Positions 12,106-24,309 are shown, counted from the first letter of the stretch. The stretch: DNA of 64,000 nt from Branchiostoma belcheri (GCF_001625305.1 NW_017802558.1:223462-287461), one strand, 5' to 3'. Translations and numbers: made by a program. The notes: generated by a model not told the origin, from the letters alone.

Positions 12106-15100
12106 TCAGTCATATTCAAACTGGCAGAACCCTGGATGGAGAGGTTCCGCATTCAGTCCCCTCCTGGAATAAAGAAGGCAACAACAATCAAGAAAATGCC
12201 AATGCCATCAAAGGAACTGAATAATACTGTACATGACAAAGTGGTAATCTTGCACTGCAAGATTCATTCTAAGACTTCTGTTCACATTGTCAAGGTTAAA
12301 ATGTGCTTAAACCACTGACAACGCATTCATGTCGCCTTAACCGGTTAAGGTACCTGAATTTGTTCCTAATATAAACACCAGCCGACCAGGTTTGGGTGCC
12401 GTTCGGAGCAATCTGACCAGATTTAGTCCACACCTCCCTTTGTATGTCTAATAGAAACAAGTCTAATTTGATTCCTGAACATGCCCCAAACACTGCTGAC
12501 TTACTCCCACATGGTCGGCTGGTGTTTTATTTACAGTCAAAAACCAGCAAACTATGATCGAACCTCCCACATGTCCCTCACACGTTTTAAACATTCAGCT
12601 GGTGCAGCCAACTGTAGCCGTTGGCTGCAAAGTCCACGTTATAAAACACCATTTGATTGAATGATTGATTGTGGCCAAATTCACTGAACGTCAGCCGGCT
12701 TTGTGCCAACTCACTCCACACCATGGTCAGCGAGCATACGGCTAGCGTTTAAGGGAGGTCAAATTCGTAAATGTGTGACAAGGGCTTTAGCAACCACAAT
12801 GAGGTCAGTACTTTCGTTCAACCAGTACCAGTTTGTTGCCCAAAGTCTGTGTTAGCAGGTAGACTCACCTAACCATCCGACACCTTTGTTCGTCTATCCT
12901 CACTGCTGCATCTGCCATGCTTGTCACATCCTTGGCACTCCACAGTCGCTCAGCCACGGCACTGGCCCTGGGCCTGGGGTGGGACAGGCAGTACATTTAT
13001 CATGAACACCACTCGTAAAGAGAATTCTAGCAGTGGAGATGAGATGCTAGCAAATACTACTAATAAATCTATTTTTCTGTGACCACATCACCAACACAGA
13101 AGTTAGGAACATTAAACAAGCTAAAGGAAAAAGCCACCTTGAAGACCTCAGTTAATGTTGTTAAAAGCAGGAAGGTGAAATGGTACAGCCACGTGACCAG
13201 CAGTAAAGACTTCTCCAAAGTGATCCTACAAGGAAGAGTGGCAGGGAAAAGGAAAAAGGCAGACAGAAGAAGAAGTGGGTTGATAGTATTACTATTAGGG
13301 AGTGGACCAGCCTGCCCCCTGCCAGCACCCCAGCGCTGGCTCATGACAGAGAGGGATGGAGGGAGGCAGTGTCACAGTGCTACAAAGTGCCCCCACGACC
13401 ACCCCTGGTCAAGGGACCGGTAAGCGGTAAACTCATATGGATCTTCACAAAGTTCACAGTAAACACTAACTGTGAAGAACAGCATTAGACTAAACATCAT
13501 ATTAAGATAAAACCAACTAAACTGACAGGTACATCGTCAGAAGTACAAAAAAATGTACTACTGGTATCATGTCTTATCATACCAGTTTGATTCACTTGTA
13601 GACTTAATTTGATGTATTTTTAACCGGTGCATCAAAAATTTGATATACTAACTGACTTTATTGACTGCAATGAAAGGTTGAGTTGGAGTAGTAACTAACA
13701 CTGACCAGAGCCTGGCAATCAGGTTTGTGCCATCCACATACTCCCCCCACATACAGGCCTCTCCTCCAATCACCAGGTCTTTCTGTTCTTGTGTGCCTGG
13801 AACAAAAACACATGTTTTTGTGAACTCCATTTTAGTAAAACAAAACTTTTGATAATAACAATAAAAAAAATTCACTCACTCAAAAACTATTGTTACTGCA
13901 ACAGTAATATAGAAAATGCAGTGAGAGATCAGAGGTACACAATGTGTAAGACTAGTGTCGAGGCATGAGCTTTTTACCCCATAGACTGAATGAGCGGAGT
14001 GTGAGTTCTGGGATGTCATGTGTGAAGGTAGGGTGTTGTACATGTATGCTTTTCTACTCCTTTATACAAATGATAATATTATAGTTTTTAAGTTGAAGGT
14101 GACGGTGACACAAAATTTAGATTGTGTCTCAATAGATGACATGCACAATTTGTGTTGACATTTGTCCCTTCCCTCCAATTCAACTTTGCTTTAACTTGTT
14201 TCCTTCTGCACTAAATAAAAGAGTAAATGACTTATATGGTGACCGTATGAATAGCAGAAAATTGAACAAAGTACCCAGTATATGAGATGACCATTGATAA
14301 CCAATAACACAAGGCACTTCTTCAAGTCTGCGGTTACAGCATTTCCCCCCTCACTCCCTGTGACTATTTGACACAGAACTGAAGACACACAAACAAAGAA
14401 ACAGACAAACACGCTGATAACAGCCTCCCTACATGGAGGTAAAAATGGGAATGGGTAATGCTAGTATAACCTGCTCAAAAACAAACCATTAAAGACTTGA
14501 GGATCTAGTTTGTAGAACGTGGACCAGTCGGTTCCAGGGTTGTATACGTCATGGTTCAGATACCATCCAGCTGACAGTAACGTGCGATAACCCTTGGCTG
14601 TCAGCCTCTCTAGAACAGCCTGGATGGTGGGGTGTTCAAACCATACCTCCCCTACAGTGGACTTGTCCTGGTAACAACAATGCACAGTGAAACTGAAGGC
14701 ACTGTGCTACGTACTTGCAGAAGCTTTCAATGACAACTTTTCCTCTTTTGTATACGTTACATCAACAAAGTTTCCATGGACTTCAACGTGGACAAGACTT
14801 AACAAAAACAGGAAGGGTTTTGCAGTCTCTAGGGTAAAAATCCTGACAGAAAGTAACGTTATTCAGTGCTAATGCATTGAAATGCCTTTTTTGGTTGGTT
14901 GACTGAAAATACGCCAATAATGTCACTGGTATATCTGATATTTCAAAAAGGGCTGGAATACTATAAACTATAAAAATGTGTACAAGATGGAAACGGTGTG
15001 TAAAAGAGAAACGCTTTCATAGGAAATGTACTATGGCAGTGTGTATGACCATATTTGGCATGTGTGACCATATTTGGGCATGGAGACCAGGGGCCTCAGG

Positions 15101-18100
15101 TACTTGCAGGTGTGGCTCTCATTGCAGGTTGGTGATTGGCTGCTGAGATAATTGAATCATCTGCTAAAAGAACACCTGCAGCTTGTGCCGCATACTAATA
15201 AGAGGAACAACTGCCTTCTCTTCTACAAGTATTGGCCAGGAAAAAGGAGTGCCTTGGGTTGTAAATCTGTGGTCAAACATTTGTTGACATTGTTCCCTAT
15301 GAACTTCCCCTGAACTAAGACCATGTCATTGGAGGGAAGGGATCAGTGTTAGTGTAATAATTATGTGTTACATTGAAAACACACTGTGTAGTGTCATTCT
15401 GAATGAAGATGTGCTGTATACCAAGACACCGTGCAGAGAGTGTGGTAGATGACATGCAAGCAAGGCCAAAGAGAACAACAGGTTGTACATATACATGTGG
15501 GATTGGCTATTCGCTTGGCTTGGGTACTTTCGCTTGGCTTGGGTATTTGCAAAAGTGCAAACTGCAGGCAAACTTTCTTACAACTTGCATTATTGCAGGT
15601 AATAAAAATAAAACAATTTGAGCCCAGTTGTCCCTAACATCATGGAGTTAGAAAACCTCTGATTTCTAACTCCATACTAACATGTAACCCCTATGTACTA
15701 ACCAGTGAAGTCCTGTGGTTCACAGGTGTAATACTTCCCCCAGTCAGTTCCATAGGAGATGTAATTGAGGTACCAGCAGGAGGAAAGGATGGCCCGCAAG
15801 CCCTTGGCTGTTACCCTAGCCATTTCTGTGGGTACTGCAGGATTGCTCTTCCACACTTCCACTACTGTGTCCTTGGCCACCTAAAAAAACACTACTTTTA
15901 GAGGGACTTAGGACAAATAGCACTAGCAACTTTTGCTTGTGCTTTTTACACCCATAGGCAGCATCAAGAACAAGCTTAATCATCAACGTCACAAATTCAG
16001 CAAAAGCCTGACACTGAGACAGCAGACCACAATTTTCCAGCTAGACCTATCATTGTCATACTATAAAAAATGATGGCTTTGCAATTGGTCATGAGGGTAA
16101 GTAGTGGTCATAATACAGCAATTCTTCAACATTTTTCTCTGTGCTGACAAAGATTGGGCTGCCTACAAAAACTGGTGAGGGCCAGATACAGAAAATAATC
16201 TTCAATCCTGACAGCTAGTCACAAACCGAAAACGTGGTTGTAGTAATTTTATAATCAGAAAATCAAGCACTTCACATGCAACTGATGCTCATGGTCACAT
16301 AGACTGCTTGAGCCAATATCTGCCACAATGATTCTGTTTGTCCAAGTCACTTTGTTGATGTAACTTATACCTACATGTATTATATGAGCAATATAGTATA
16401 ACAGAGAATAGTAGAAAATTTTAAGTAGTATGTCATAAACTTTTTTTAATCTTTTTCAATCTTCATATGGATATTATTTACTACTTTTCTACTGTGAACA
16501 TAAAGACTTAGTGAACTACAGTATCCTACCTGTACTCCATTGTCCAGCACCTCCTGCCATACTATATAGTTTCTCCCAATGGAGGTGGAAATGTCCAGGA
16601 TACTGTAGGCAAACATGCATGACTGTTATAATTACTGTTAGTAGCCATAAGGACAAACCAATGCAAGAACTAAATTTGATAAAAGATTATCATAACTCCT
16701 TCAGGCCACACCAATTTGATTTGTTGGTTCTCGGAAAAAAGAAAAAATATGAAGCGACAGGTATGACCTAGGCATCCTATGATTGCCCTAAATGCTATGG
16801 TAGGAGCCATGAAGTCAACTTACCAGGCTGGTTTGTAATTCAAACAATAATGAAAACATAGTATACTCAGTAATTGCAAAACATTATATTGTCAAGTATT
16901 TCTTGGTAAGTCTTACTTTTTGATGTAGTATTGCTCCAGCTTGGAATAGTCTGTTCCAAAGCCCATGGTCTCCATAAACTTTGTAATGTCTGGATTACTC
17001 TTCCTACATATAAATCAAAGAACATCACAAGTTTGAAAGAGCACTGGTACAGGTAACATTAAACACAAGACAAATTTTATCTGCATCATAAAGACTTTGA
17101 GAACTATGGATCACACTAAAAACAGTTGAGAAACCATAATGACATTATTTCTTTTACATTTCATATCTGGTTGTTACAATCAACACAGCAAATAAACAAC
17201 ATGCACCTACATGTATATATAAACCCAGTACATGGACTGGTGCAGGTAGACATCAGAAACACCTGCACAACACCTGCCCCAGTTTTGCCTGCACTAAGTG
17301 CATGCACTTTAAATTAGTATTTCGAGCTCTGAAGTCTTCAGTATGTTCTGACAGTGTGTTTAGTCAAAATCAAAAACTCAAGTAAGCTAAGCATTGTACA
17401 TGCACATCAACACATGATTTTATGCTCAGACTGCTGAGCCTTAAACTCACCAGCAGTTGAAGTTGACCTCATCCCCACCCAGATGGACATACTTGTCAGG
17501 GAAGACATCCTTCACTTCCTTCAGTAGTTTAGTCATCATGTCATACGTAGTGTTCCGTATGGGGTTGGCTGCGTAGTACTTTCCATTGGGGGTGGTCCCA
17601 TCATAACATGGTGTGAGAAACCCTGGGAGACCTGCACCCCAGGAGGCTGTGTGGCCTGGAAAGACACATCATATAGTTTTAAAATTAAAGGGGCATTATG
17701 TAACATTTCTGCACTAAAAATTCAAACATTTAATTGAAAAAAAATCTTCATGAGATTATTATAATTTACTTCCACTTTTCAACATCTTTGTGCAATTATC
17801 TTACATTTCTGACATAAATGATTGGCACACTGAAATAGCCCACAACAGGTGCACTTGAAGTCTTAGTTTGTGGTGCCACCACAAACTACCAGAATGTAAA
17901 CAAACATGGATGACAGCTGTGTTTTATGCTTTTTTAAGGGCACAAGATCGGTGACATGGCAGTATTCAAACCCCTGACCTCTTGGTTCTGAGCCAAACAC
18001 ACTAAGTCTGCTGTTATGCCACAGGACTCCACACGATATAACATTGGAACTAGAAAGGTAACATTTGCAAAATGTTTGACCTTCGCATATGGTCTGCTCT

Positions 18101-21100
18101 GTTAATTCTTACTCAAATACATTAATACATATGGTCAGACAGGAGTATAAATCCCTCCTACCGGTACTGACAAAATTGCAACATCATGTAACCCATGTAA
18201 CCCATGTACTGGCAAGGTCAACAAATCAGGTCATTGGCCAGGTCAGAGGTCAGTGTTTGGAATGTAAGAAGAAGAATATCTACATGTAGGAAATGTAGCA
18301 AAAACAATATGTTTTCCTTTGGTAAACATAATGATTACAAAGCCAATTACATACAAGTATTACTGATTAGATGAGAATTATAATAAGCCATACCAGGGGT
18401 GTCAAACTCTGGCACAACCCTGATGCCCCTCAGTCGGGAGTACTCTATAACATCCTTGATGTCATCTTGGGTGTACAGGTGGGTATAGGGGTTGAAGGCT
18501 CCCTGGAGTCAAAGCAACATCAAGTCAAAATAAATCTACAAACCGAACATCAAAACAAGTATTTCAAAGGCCGCATCCAATGCAATTTCAATGCGACAAA
18601 ACAATATTCTGGAGGAGGGAATCTGTTTCATTGCATTTACTGCCATTTCTTAGCAAATTTGTGTTTTAAATAGCCCCCAAACAAGCTACAGAAGGCGTCT
18701 TTTCATTTTTGGGTACCACCCATAAATAGCTAGAACCAGCCTACAGTACAAAACAAGCAACAGTTTTCCCATCATTTTTGCCTCGCAGATATCAGTATGC
18801 TATGGGATAGGATTGATTCAACTTACTACTAAATGCAAGACTAGAATTATGTAGAAAATTGACTTTGAAAATCCAGTTTCTCTGCCATGAAATTGTATTG
18901 TTAGATGCCTTTAAAAAACACCTTGGTCAAAATATTGAAAAATGACAAATGTACATTATACGTATACCAAGCAGCAGTTTCATGCAATGTGCAACCATTC
19001 TCTTATTCGTTAAACTGCTAATCTTGACAGCAGGTGAATATTGGTCTACTGAGAACAACTGTTGCCATCAAGTTAAGCATTTTAAGTGCAGCTGTACATT
19101 TCAAAATGTTACAGTAATAAACTTTGGGACTCAATTACTATCTAGGTGTGACAACACTACAATACTATACCTTAGCACTAAGATCAGGAAAGACAACACT
19201 CTGATATGGGAAGGACTGGTCGTCCACAATGTGCCAATGGAACACATTGAACTTGTTGTAAGCCATCGCATCCTGAAATCAAGAACAACAAGAAGCCATA
19301 GGCGACAATTCTCCGTGAAGTATTATATAGTGCAACAAAAAGAAGTAGCCATTGGCGACAATTCTCTGTGAAGTGTGATAAATCGAACAAAAAAAATTGT
19401 TTAAACGCGCGTCGGCTCAGTCATCTTAAGACGCAACAACCAATCAGAGATGCGAAATGCCGACACGTGACGCGGGATTTGCATACAGTCTAAACAACGG
19501 GGAAGGGCGCGCGATGCCCGAAATATTTTTGCGTCAATATTCAGCGCCGTGTTTCAAGAGATTAATACCGGGAAACAATTTCTTTTCTTGTTTTGAACGC
19601 ATAAACATGCATTTACGCTAATCTAGTATGATTCAGGGTTACTTTTTTTTTACCTGCCATGGCCAGATTATCTAAAGATGTGTGTATTGTGTGTGCAATC
19701 TACAGAAAGAGAAATGTACATCAGGTCCGATTTTCACGTTTCGGTTTTTTGGACTCGGTTCATGAACGTATTTTGGTTTGGCTCCTGGAATGTGCGAAAA
19801 AATGACTCCCGGGACTGTCTACAGGGAACACTCGCACATTCGCGGTGTATCAGGACAGCGCGACTGGTCGGCATTAGCGCAGTCCCTGCAATTAGTAACA
19901 GTTGCACATCAATCCGGCCGAAAGCATGATTGTGTAACACAGGCTACTTCTTCATATACCAGCTCATACTACACGACGCCTTTACAACTAGCAAATCATA
20001 AAATTACCCGATCTACTAGTACTGTATGTGCGGTTTACCAGCCCCAGACCACATCCGACCACGAGGCAGAACACATTGATGGGTTGCTCAAAAATATTGT
20101 CCATGTTTACAAAGAGTTGCTCCACTAACACTATGGAGCGGCCCAACCCAAAAATATTGGCCATGTGTCATTGCTAGGACGACCGGCCAGTTGCTACGTG
20201 ACTAAATACACGCCGCCACTAGGTCGCCACACCCGACCAGTTTGAAATCGATAGGATTACGTCATCGGTATTAACATTTCCTAATGTTGACCTCTGACCA
20301 CCCCACATTTCCGTCCCCATTAGCCCCGCCGCGACTTACTACCGGTGACATAAACGGACGACAACATTTCAACGACATGGGGATGTTTCGAAAATAACCA
20401 TTTACTCCAATATCAAAACAGCTACGGTAAAAATAAAAAGACGTGCATCATCCCGGACATAATGCCACACCACATGCGAAATTACACAAAAATGCGACGT
20501 ACGGAAGAATGCGTTTTGGCTGTGAACATCTTCCAAAAAACTTGGCATCTCTTAACCATGGGCAAAAACATCTGGAACCACTTATCAAAACCACCCCGTA
20601 TCTGCATGAAGTTCCACCCCCCCCACTGCTATTCCAAACAACGCGTTTTTCTGGACCATTCCAATTCGCCTCGTAATTGTAGGGGTTCGTCTGCAATATT
20701 ACATTGACCGCGAAAGCAGCAACGGCAAAAATACACATTCGTGCATCAACACGGGCATGCCCGCAGACGGCGTATAAAATTGCGTGCCGATTACACAAAG
20801 AGAACCCAGTGTTTTGACTGCGAACACGAAAAATCAGCCGATCACAACACTCCGTCCGGAGGTCCTGACCTCCTTCACGGAGTAATAAAATCTATAAGGA
20901 ATATGGAATGTTATTGTCAGCACTGAATCTGTATGGTCTTTGAATTTGCATGTACATAATCAGGATCTGTATAATGTTGAAACTATAACAATGATGCATA
21001 AAGCAAAACCCCTGATCCTCCTCCCTTGTACTCTCAAAAAGTGGCTTAGGTAAAGGAGTATATGTTTTCAGGATTAAAAAAAAAACTTGAAAAAGAAGAT

Positions 21101-23100
21101 AAAAAGATCTTAGTTAACTTTTTTTCGTTGCCAAAAAATTCTGTCAGGAACACATATGGGAAAAGGCTTGGAATCAACAACAGTGTAACAAAGCTACAGC
21201 CTAAGTAGGTAACCAATCAAACTTTGAGTTTGAGCATGATGAACTGGACAAGCTAATCAGCTTTGAGCATGATGATCTAGACAAGCCAATCAGCTTTGAG
21301 CATGATGAACTGGATAAGCCAATCAGCTTTGAGCATGATAGACTGGACAAGCCAATCAGCTTTGAGCATGATGATCTGGACAAGCCAATCAGCTTTGAGC
21401 GTAATGATCTGGACAAGCCAATCGGCTTTGAGCATGATAAACTGGGAAAGCCAATCAGCTTTGACAGTTTGAACATGATGAACTGGACAAGGCAATCAGC
21501 TCTACCGGTAGACTCTTGCAGCCCTTACCAAATTCTGCTTGATGTACTTGAGGGGGATGAAATGTCGGGAGGTGTCCAGCAGGATCCCTCTGTGGGCAAA
21601 CCTGGGAAAATCATCTATTGTGGTCTTGTTGATGAGCATCTGTTGCAGTAGAACAAAACATTGTTATTCACAAGTCAATTTTTGGTTTTCACACAATACA
21701 CTGTACTATTGTTTATTCAAGTCCATAGGAAAGTAAAAATAGTGAACGAATACACATTATGCTCAACAATCATACATGGTAAAATGCATGGCAATAACTT
21801 TTCAAACAACAATACTACAACTAAAAAATATTATCAATATCACTTACCATGCCATTATCTGTTCTGTATACTAGTTGGGAAAATGTCTCCAACCCTAAAA
21901 CGACAGCATACATGTAACATAGATTATGACAAAATACACACAATCTATCTGTAGCAGCAGGAAGTTGGGAAAAGAACAGCAACAGGAAGTCCTTCATGGC
22001 CATGGGATGGCAAATTTTGCTAATTTCCAGCCTCTGCCAAAAACCATACTAGTAATGAACTGAAGGGAGATAATTCCCACAACTTAATTAGATCATTGGT
22101 TCATACCTCTCAACACTCCCCATGCTGAGTCAGCAACCAGTGTTCCCATTGGTGCAGCCACTGTCAGAGTGTCTGTGAACAGTAACATGTGACAAAGAAG
22201 AATTGTTATGATAATACTTACCCCTATTCTACAGTCTTTCTAACTCTAACAACAAAGCAGATTCTCAGAAACAACAGACTGAAAATAATGTTTAGATTTG
22301 GATTAACTAAATCTGTATCTATATCTATAGAGCTACACACCAGCTACATGTATTACACTGACTTCACTGTAAAATGTAATCAACAAATGATTTTTAAAGC
22401 ATAATAAAACATCAATATTGTCCAGATATCCAAAAATGTTATGGTGTAACGTTAATAATGTCTACTATTGAGTTTGGGTCAAATAAGAATACGAAAGCAC
22501 TGGGATTTACCAAGTAGAATTGGTGAGGACATTAATAATTATATAAAAATTTATATATTAATCAGAGCCTGCCTGAATTTAGCATATATTTGCATATTTT
22601 ATAACACCTACTACAACTGCTAACTTGAAGGTGCATAGATGTTGCCTTTGATTCGTTTGAAGAACAACAGAACAGGTGCAAAACGTTTAGTAGATAAATA
22701 TTTGGATTTCTTGAGACTCACAGTTTTCTGAGGACTCCAAGCTGGGGTAGACTCCCGTGCACGGCTCCTTCACCATCACCTGTAGTGTATTCAGCTCCGA
22801 CATGTCTTTAGATGCCACAGGAGCCTTCCTCAGCCCATCAATGTCGAAAATAAGATCATAATACCGCTGGAACGCCTGGTCAACGATGTCGCACATCTCA
22901 GAGGAAGACCCGTAAGTAAATTTGAAGCTGGGCATCGCCAGAGCGTAGGCTTCTGTAGAAGCCGTCATCGTCTGAGGCTTGGGCAGGACCTTGCCCGTCT
23001 GTTGCACCATGACGGGCTTCTGGTAGCCCGGCACGTCGTGGCAAGGGAGCGGGGAGACGAACAACGCCAAGAACACGGCGAACAGGCTGAGGACCGCCAT
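12106..23100 (-). CDS. HEXA/HEXB: Lysosomal beta-N-acetylhexosaminidase (GH20, HEXA/HEXB family), complete
   Basis: Removes terminal beta-GlcNAc/GalNAc from glycans and gangliosides in the lysosome. Minus-strand exons: 23100-22722, 22172-22107, 21894-21848, 21639-21529, 19272-19171, 18502-18394, 17655-17451, 17003-16917, 16602-16530, then 15880-15703 or 14667-14487, then 13796-13706, 12973-12869, 12163-12106. All are GT-AG and the frame closes, giving 536 or 537 aa. The first ~20 residues ([17 protein letters not shown]) form a signal peptide. Exons 1-3 are the GH20 N-terminal domain. Substrate Arg181 lies in [21 protein letters not shown] follows, and the catalytic pair Asp333-Glu334 is in [24 protein letters not shown] and the C-terminal cysteines (CRMV...GFCQFEYD) match human HEXA/HEXB. 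N-glycosylation sequons such as INKT and IRNTT are visible. The ATG is the first in frame and leads straight into the signal peptide. Alternative exon 10 is the oddity. The subunit type (alpha or beta) is not clear. Confidence 0.93.
12340..12775. repeat. Family D element copy (hexosaminidase last intron)
   Basis: Shares accagccgaccaggtttggg-type text, tcagctggtgcagccaactg and a terminal tgtgtgacaaggg with copies at 34738-35050 and 57955-58330. The ends resemble ccctttcacaca / tgtgtgacaggga, a possible terminal inverted repeat. No coding capacity is seen. Confidence 0.6.
13085..13430 (+). pseudogene. LINE C-terminal fragment, one frameshift
   Basis: The plus strand reads [20 protein letters not shown], then [12 protein letters not shown]. 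After a frame slip near 13275 it continues [40 protein letters not shown]. The pattern K-W-x-x-H-V ... KKWVD ... REWTSL ... DREGWR is the usual C-terminal tail of Jockey/CR1-group LINEs. It is antisense inside the hexosaminidase intron between exons 11 and 12. Confidence 0.75.
14487..14667 (-). CDS. HEXA/HEXB: Hexosaminidase exon 10B, alternative copy of exon 10
   Basis: 181 bp, open, flanked by ttgttaccag acceptor and G|gtttgt donor. It enters in phase 0 and leaves in phase 1, exactly like exon 10A. The peptide has the blocks [28 protein letters not shown] and PGTDW, about half identical to exon 10A and to the same part of human HEXA. It carries one extra residue in the loop after WYLN ([10 protein letters not shown] against YISYGTDW). 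Length modulo 3 is 1, so adding it after exon 10A, or skipping both, breaks the frame. No stop, no frameshift and intact splice sites argue for a functional exon. Usage cannot be seen from DNA. Confidence 0.8.
15703..15880 (-). CDS. HEXA/HEXB: Hexosaminidase exon 10A, canonical version
   Basis: 178 bp, acceptor tttttttag, donor G|gttagt, phase 0 in and phase 1 out. Encodes residues 394-452, with [24 protein letters not shown] and YISYGTDW. It is the version closer to vertebrate HEXA/HEXB (WYLN-ISYG-DW). Tyr430 and Asn432 align with human alpha Tyr421 and Asn423; Tyr433 replaces alpha Arg424. It lies 1,035 bp upstream of exon 10B. Confidence 0.88.
16685..16865. repeat. Family F repeat copy
   Basis: Shares ggcatcctatgattgcccta, gctatggtaggagccatgaa and the gccacaccaatttgatttgt start with copies at 32015-32180 and (inverted) 49405-49580. 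An interspersed repeat of about 180 bp, no coding content. Confidence 0.7.
17935..18325. repeat. tRNA-like fragment plus family E element
   Basis: Bases 17940-18010 carry an inverse B-box-like attcaaacccctgacctctt, typical of SINE remnants. Bases 18045-18325 match family E (tagaaaggtaacatttgcaa, ttaattcttactcaaataca, tatgttttcctttggtaaac), also at 41800-42025, 51662-51945 and inverted at 55118-55345. They fill a hexosaminidase intron. Confidence 0.6.
18560..18920. repeat. Family B inverted-repeat element copy
   Basis: Starts with gcatccaatgcaatttcaat and ends with gaaattgtattgttagatgc, an imperfect terminal inverted repeat. The middle shares tctgtttcattgcatttact, aaaacaagcaacagttttcc and atcagtatgctatgg with copies at 41076-41455, 50945-51330 and 59305-59670. 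A non-autonomous DNA element by structure. Confidence 0.75.
21205..21490 (+). repeat. 33-bp minisatellite, about 8 copies, hexosaminidase intron 4
   Basis: Units of gccaatcagctttgagcatg + atgatctggacaa (33 bp), a multiple of three. This leaves open frames on both strands that are not thought to be coding. The array begins about 40 bp inside the intron from the donor of exon 4 (21529). Confidence 0.92.
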
Positions 23101-23135
23101 CTTGTTTGGGTCATATGGTTCCTGCAGGTATGAAT

Positions 23136-23160
23136 GTCATGTGATGGGATGTCACGTGAT
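23136..23160 (-). promoter_or_regulatory. HEXA/HEXB: Paired CLEAR-like E-boxes upstream of hexosaminidase start
   Basis: gtcatgtgat (23136-23145) and gtcacgtgat (23151-23160) lie 36-60 bp upstream of the ATG and are spaced five bases apart. The second matches 9 of 10 positions of the CLEAR element GTCACGTGAC, bound by TFEB/MITF-type factors at vertebrate lysosomal genes; the first matches 8 of 10. That this is the promoter is inferred from closeness to the start codon. Confidence 0.5.
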
Positions 23161-23425
23161 GACATCCGCATCGCATCAGCGCAACTTCATATTATTTGGT
23201 AGCCTCGAGAAAAATATTGTTTGAAACCATGTGTATTCCAAAGGCCACATAAATGCCAGAAATCTGGGCGATTTCCATAACGGGAGCTCTGGGGTTGACT
23301 TATACTTCGCAAGTGCCCTAACTCACAGTAAACTTAATCTCCAAGCAGATTCGGTGGGGCAGGGGGACTTTATATTGGCCAGTCCTGTATCCATTGGCCG
23401 CCTGTATCCAACGGCGAACGTTGGA

Positions 23426-23445
23426 NNNNNNNNNNNNNNNNNNNN
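23426..23445. other. Assembly gap (20 N)
   Basis: Twenty undetermined bases about 325 bp upstream of the hexosaminidase ATG. The true length is unknown; it may hide part of the promoter. Confidence 0.99.
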
Positions 23446-24309
23446 ACCATTGAGGTCGCGACCACTGATCTGACCTTTCACACAGAGGGGTGTCAGCATT
23501 CTTTGAAACTGTTCAGATGTGAACCACATGTGCCGTCAATCAACGTCTCGTGCCTGGTGGGATCGCGCGGGTCGCAGCCAACGAACTTCCGGGTGGGCCA
23601 ATGGGTCAGGGGTCAACGCCCTCTTGCGCAATTTCGGATGTATTCTGTACTGAATACCGTGGTATACTGTCTCAGACGTTCTCGGGACTCGGTGTATCTT
23701 CTGTTAATGGGCTGTAGATGGTGCAGGTTTTTTTTGTTTTATTGTATATGTGTTTTGGGGCGTAAGATTATTTGTATTTCCTTTTCGTGTCTCGGACACC
23801 CGTTACTGTGTTTGTTTACATTATCGCTGGTCGCTGAGGGTCGGGCAGCCAGATTCGCCACGGGATGCCTCCTGTCCTTTCTATTTTTGGGCTCCAGTCG
23901 GCTAGGGGGGATTAGTGATTTCACACATCATTTAGCCAATTACAAACATTTCGAAACTTTTCGAAAAAAATGGTATTCGCGCGAATTCACTAGTTAATTC
24001 AAAGAACAGTCCCAACATGCACCCAACATTCTGCAACATACATTACAATACCCGGAGGTACAAAATCTACGATTTTCCTTGTTTCATGCTGTAACCATGG
24101 AGGTTGAAAATACTTACCAAGTCACACAACTGTCACATACATAAGAACACATAAAGCTTTACAAAACTGCAAAATGTTGGGTCTCTTAAGTGTTTGATAA
24201 ATAGAAAAGCGACCCGAGGAAAACAACGTCAACACCACTGCCGTCTGCATTTCCCACGGGACCGCATCGGACTCTACTCTTTATGAAGGCTGCGGTTAGA
24301 GAAGTTTAT

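Noticed and set aside
20443..20926. Overlapping open frames of 60-116 codons on both strands
   Set aside because: They lie in hexosaminidase intron 4 in a GC-richer block, with no motif and frames on both strands, so they are probably chance.
21205..21490. Cys/Ser/Leu-rich repeat protein frame
   Set aside because: Produced by the 33-bp minisatellite; lies in an intron and has no homology.
23503..23997. 164-codon plus-strand open frame upstream of the hexosaminidase
   Set aside because: No recognisable domain, irregular Cys/Leu/Arg composition and poor start context. It starts close to an assembly gap. Not enough support for a gene.
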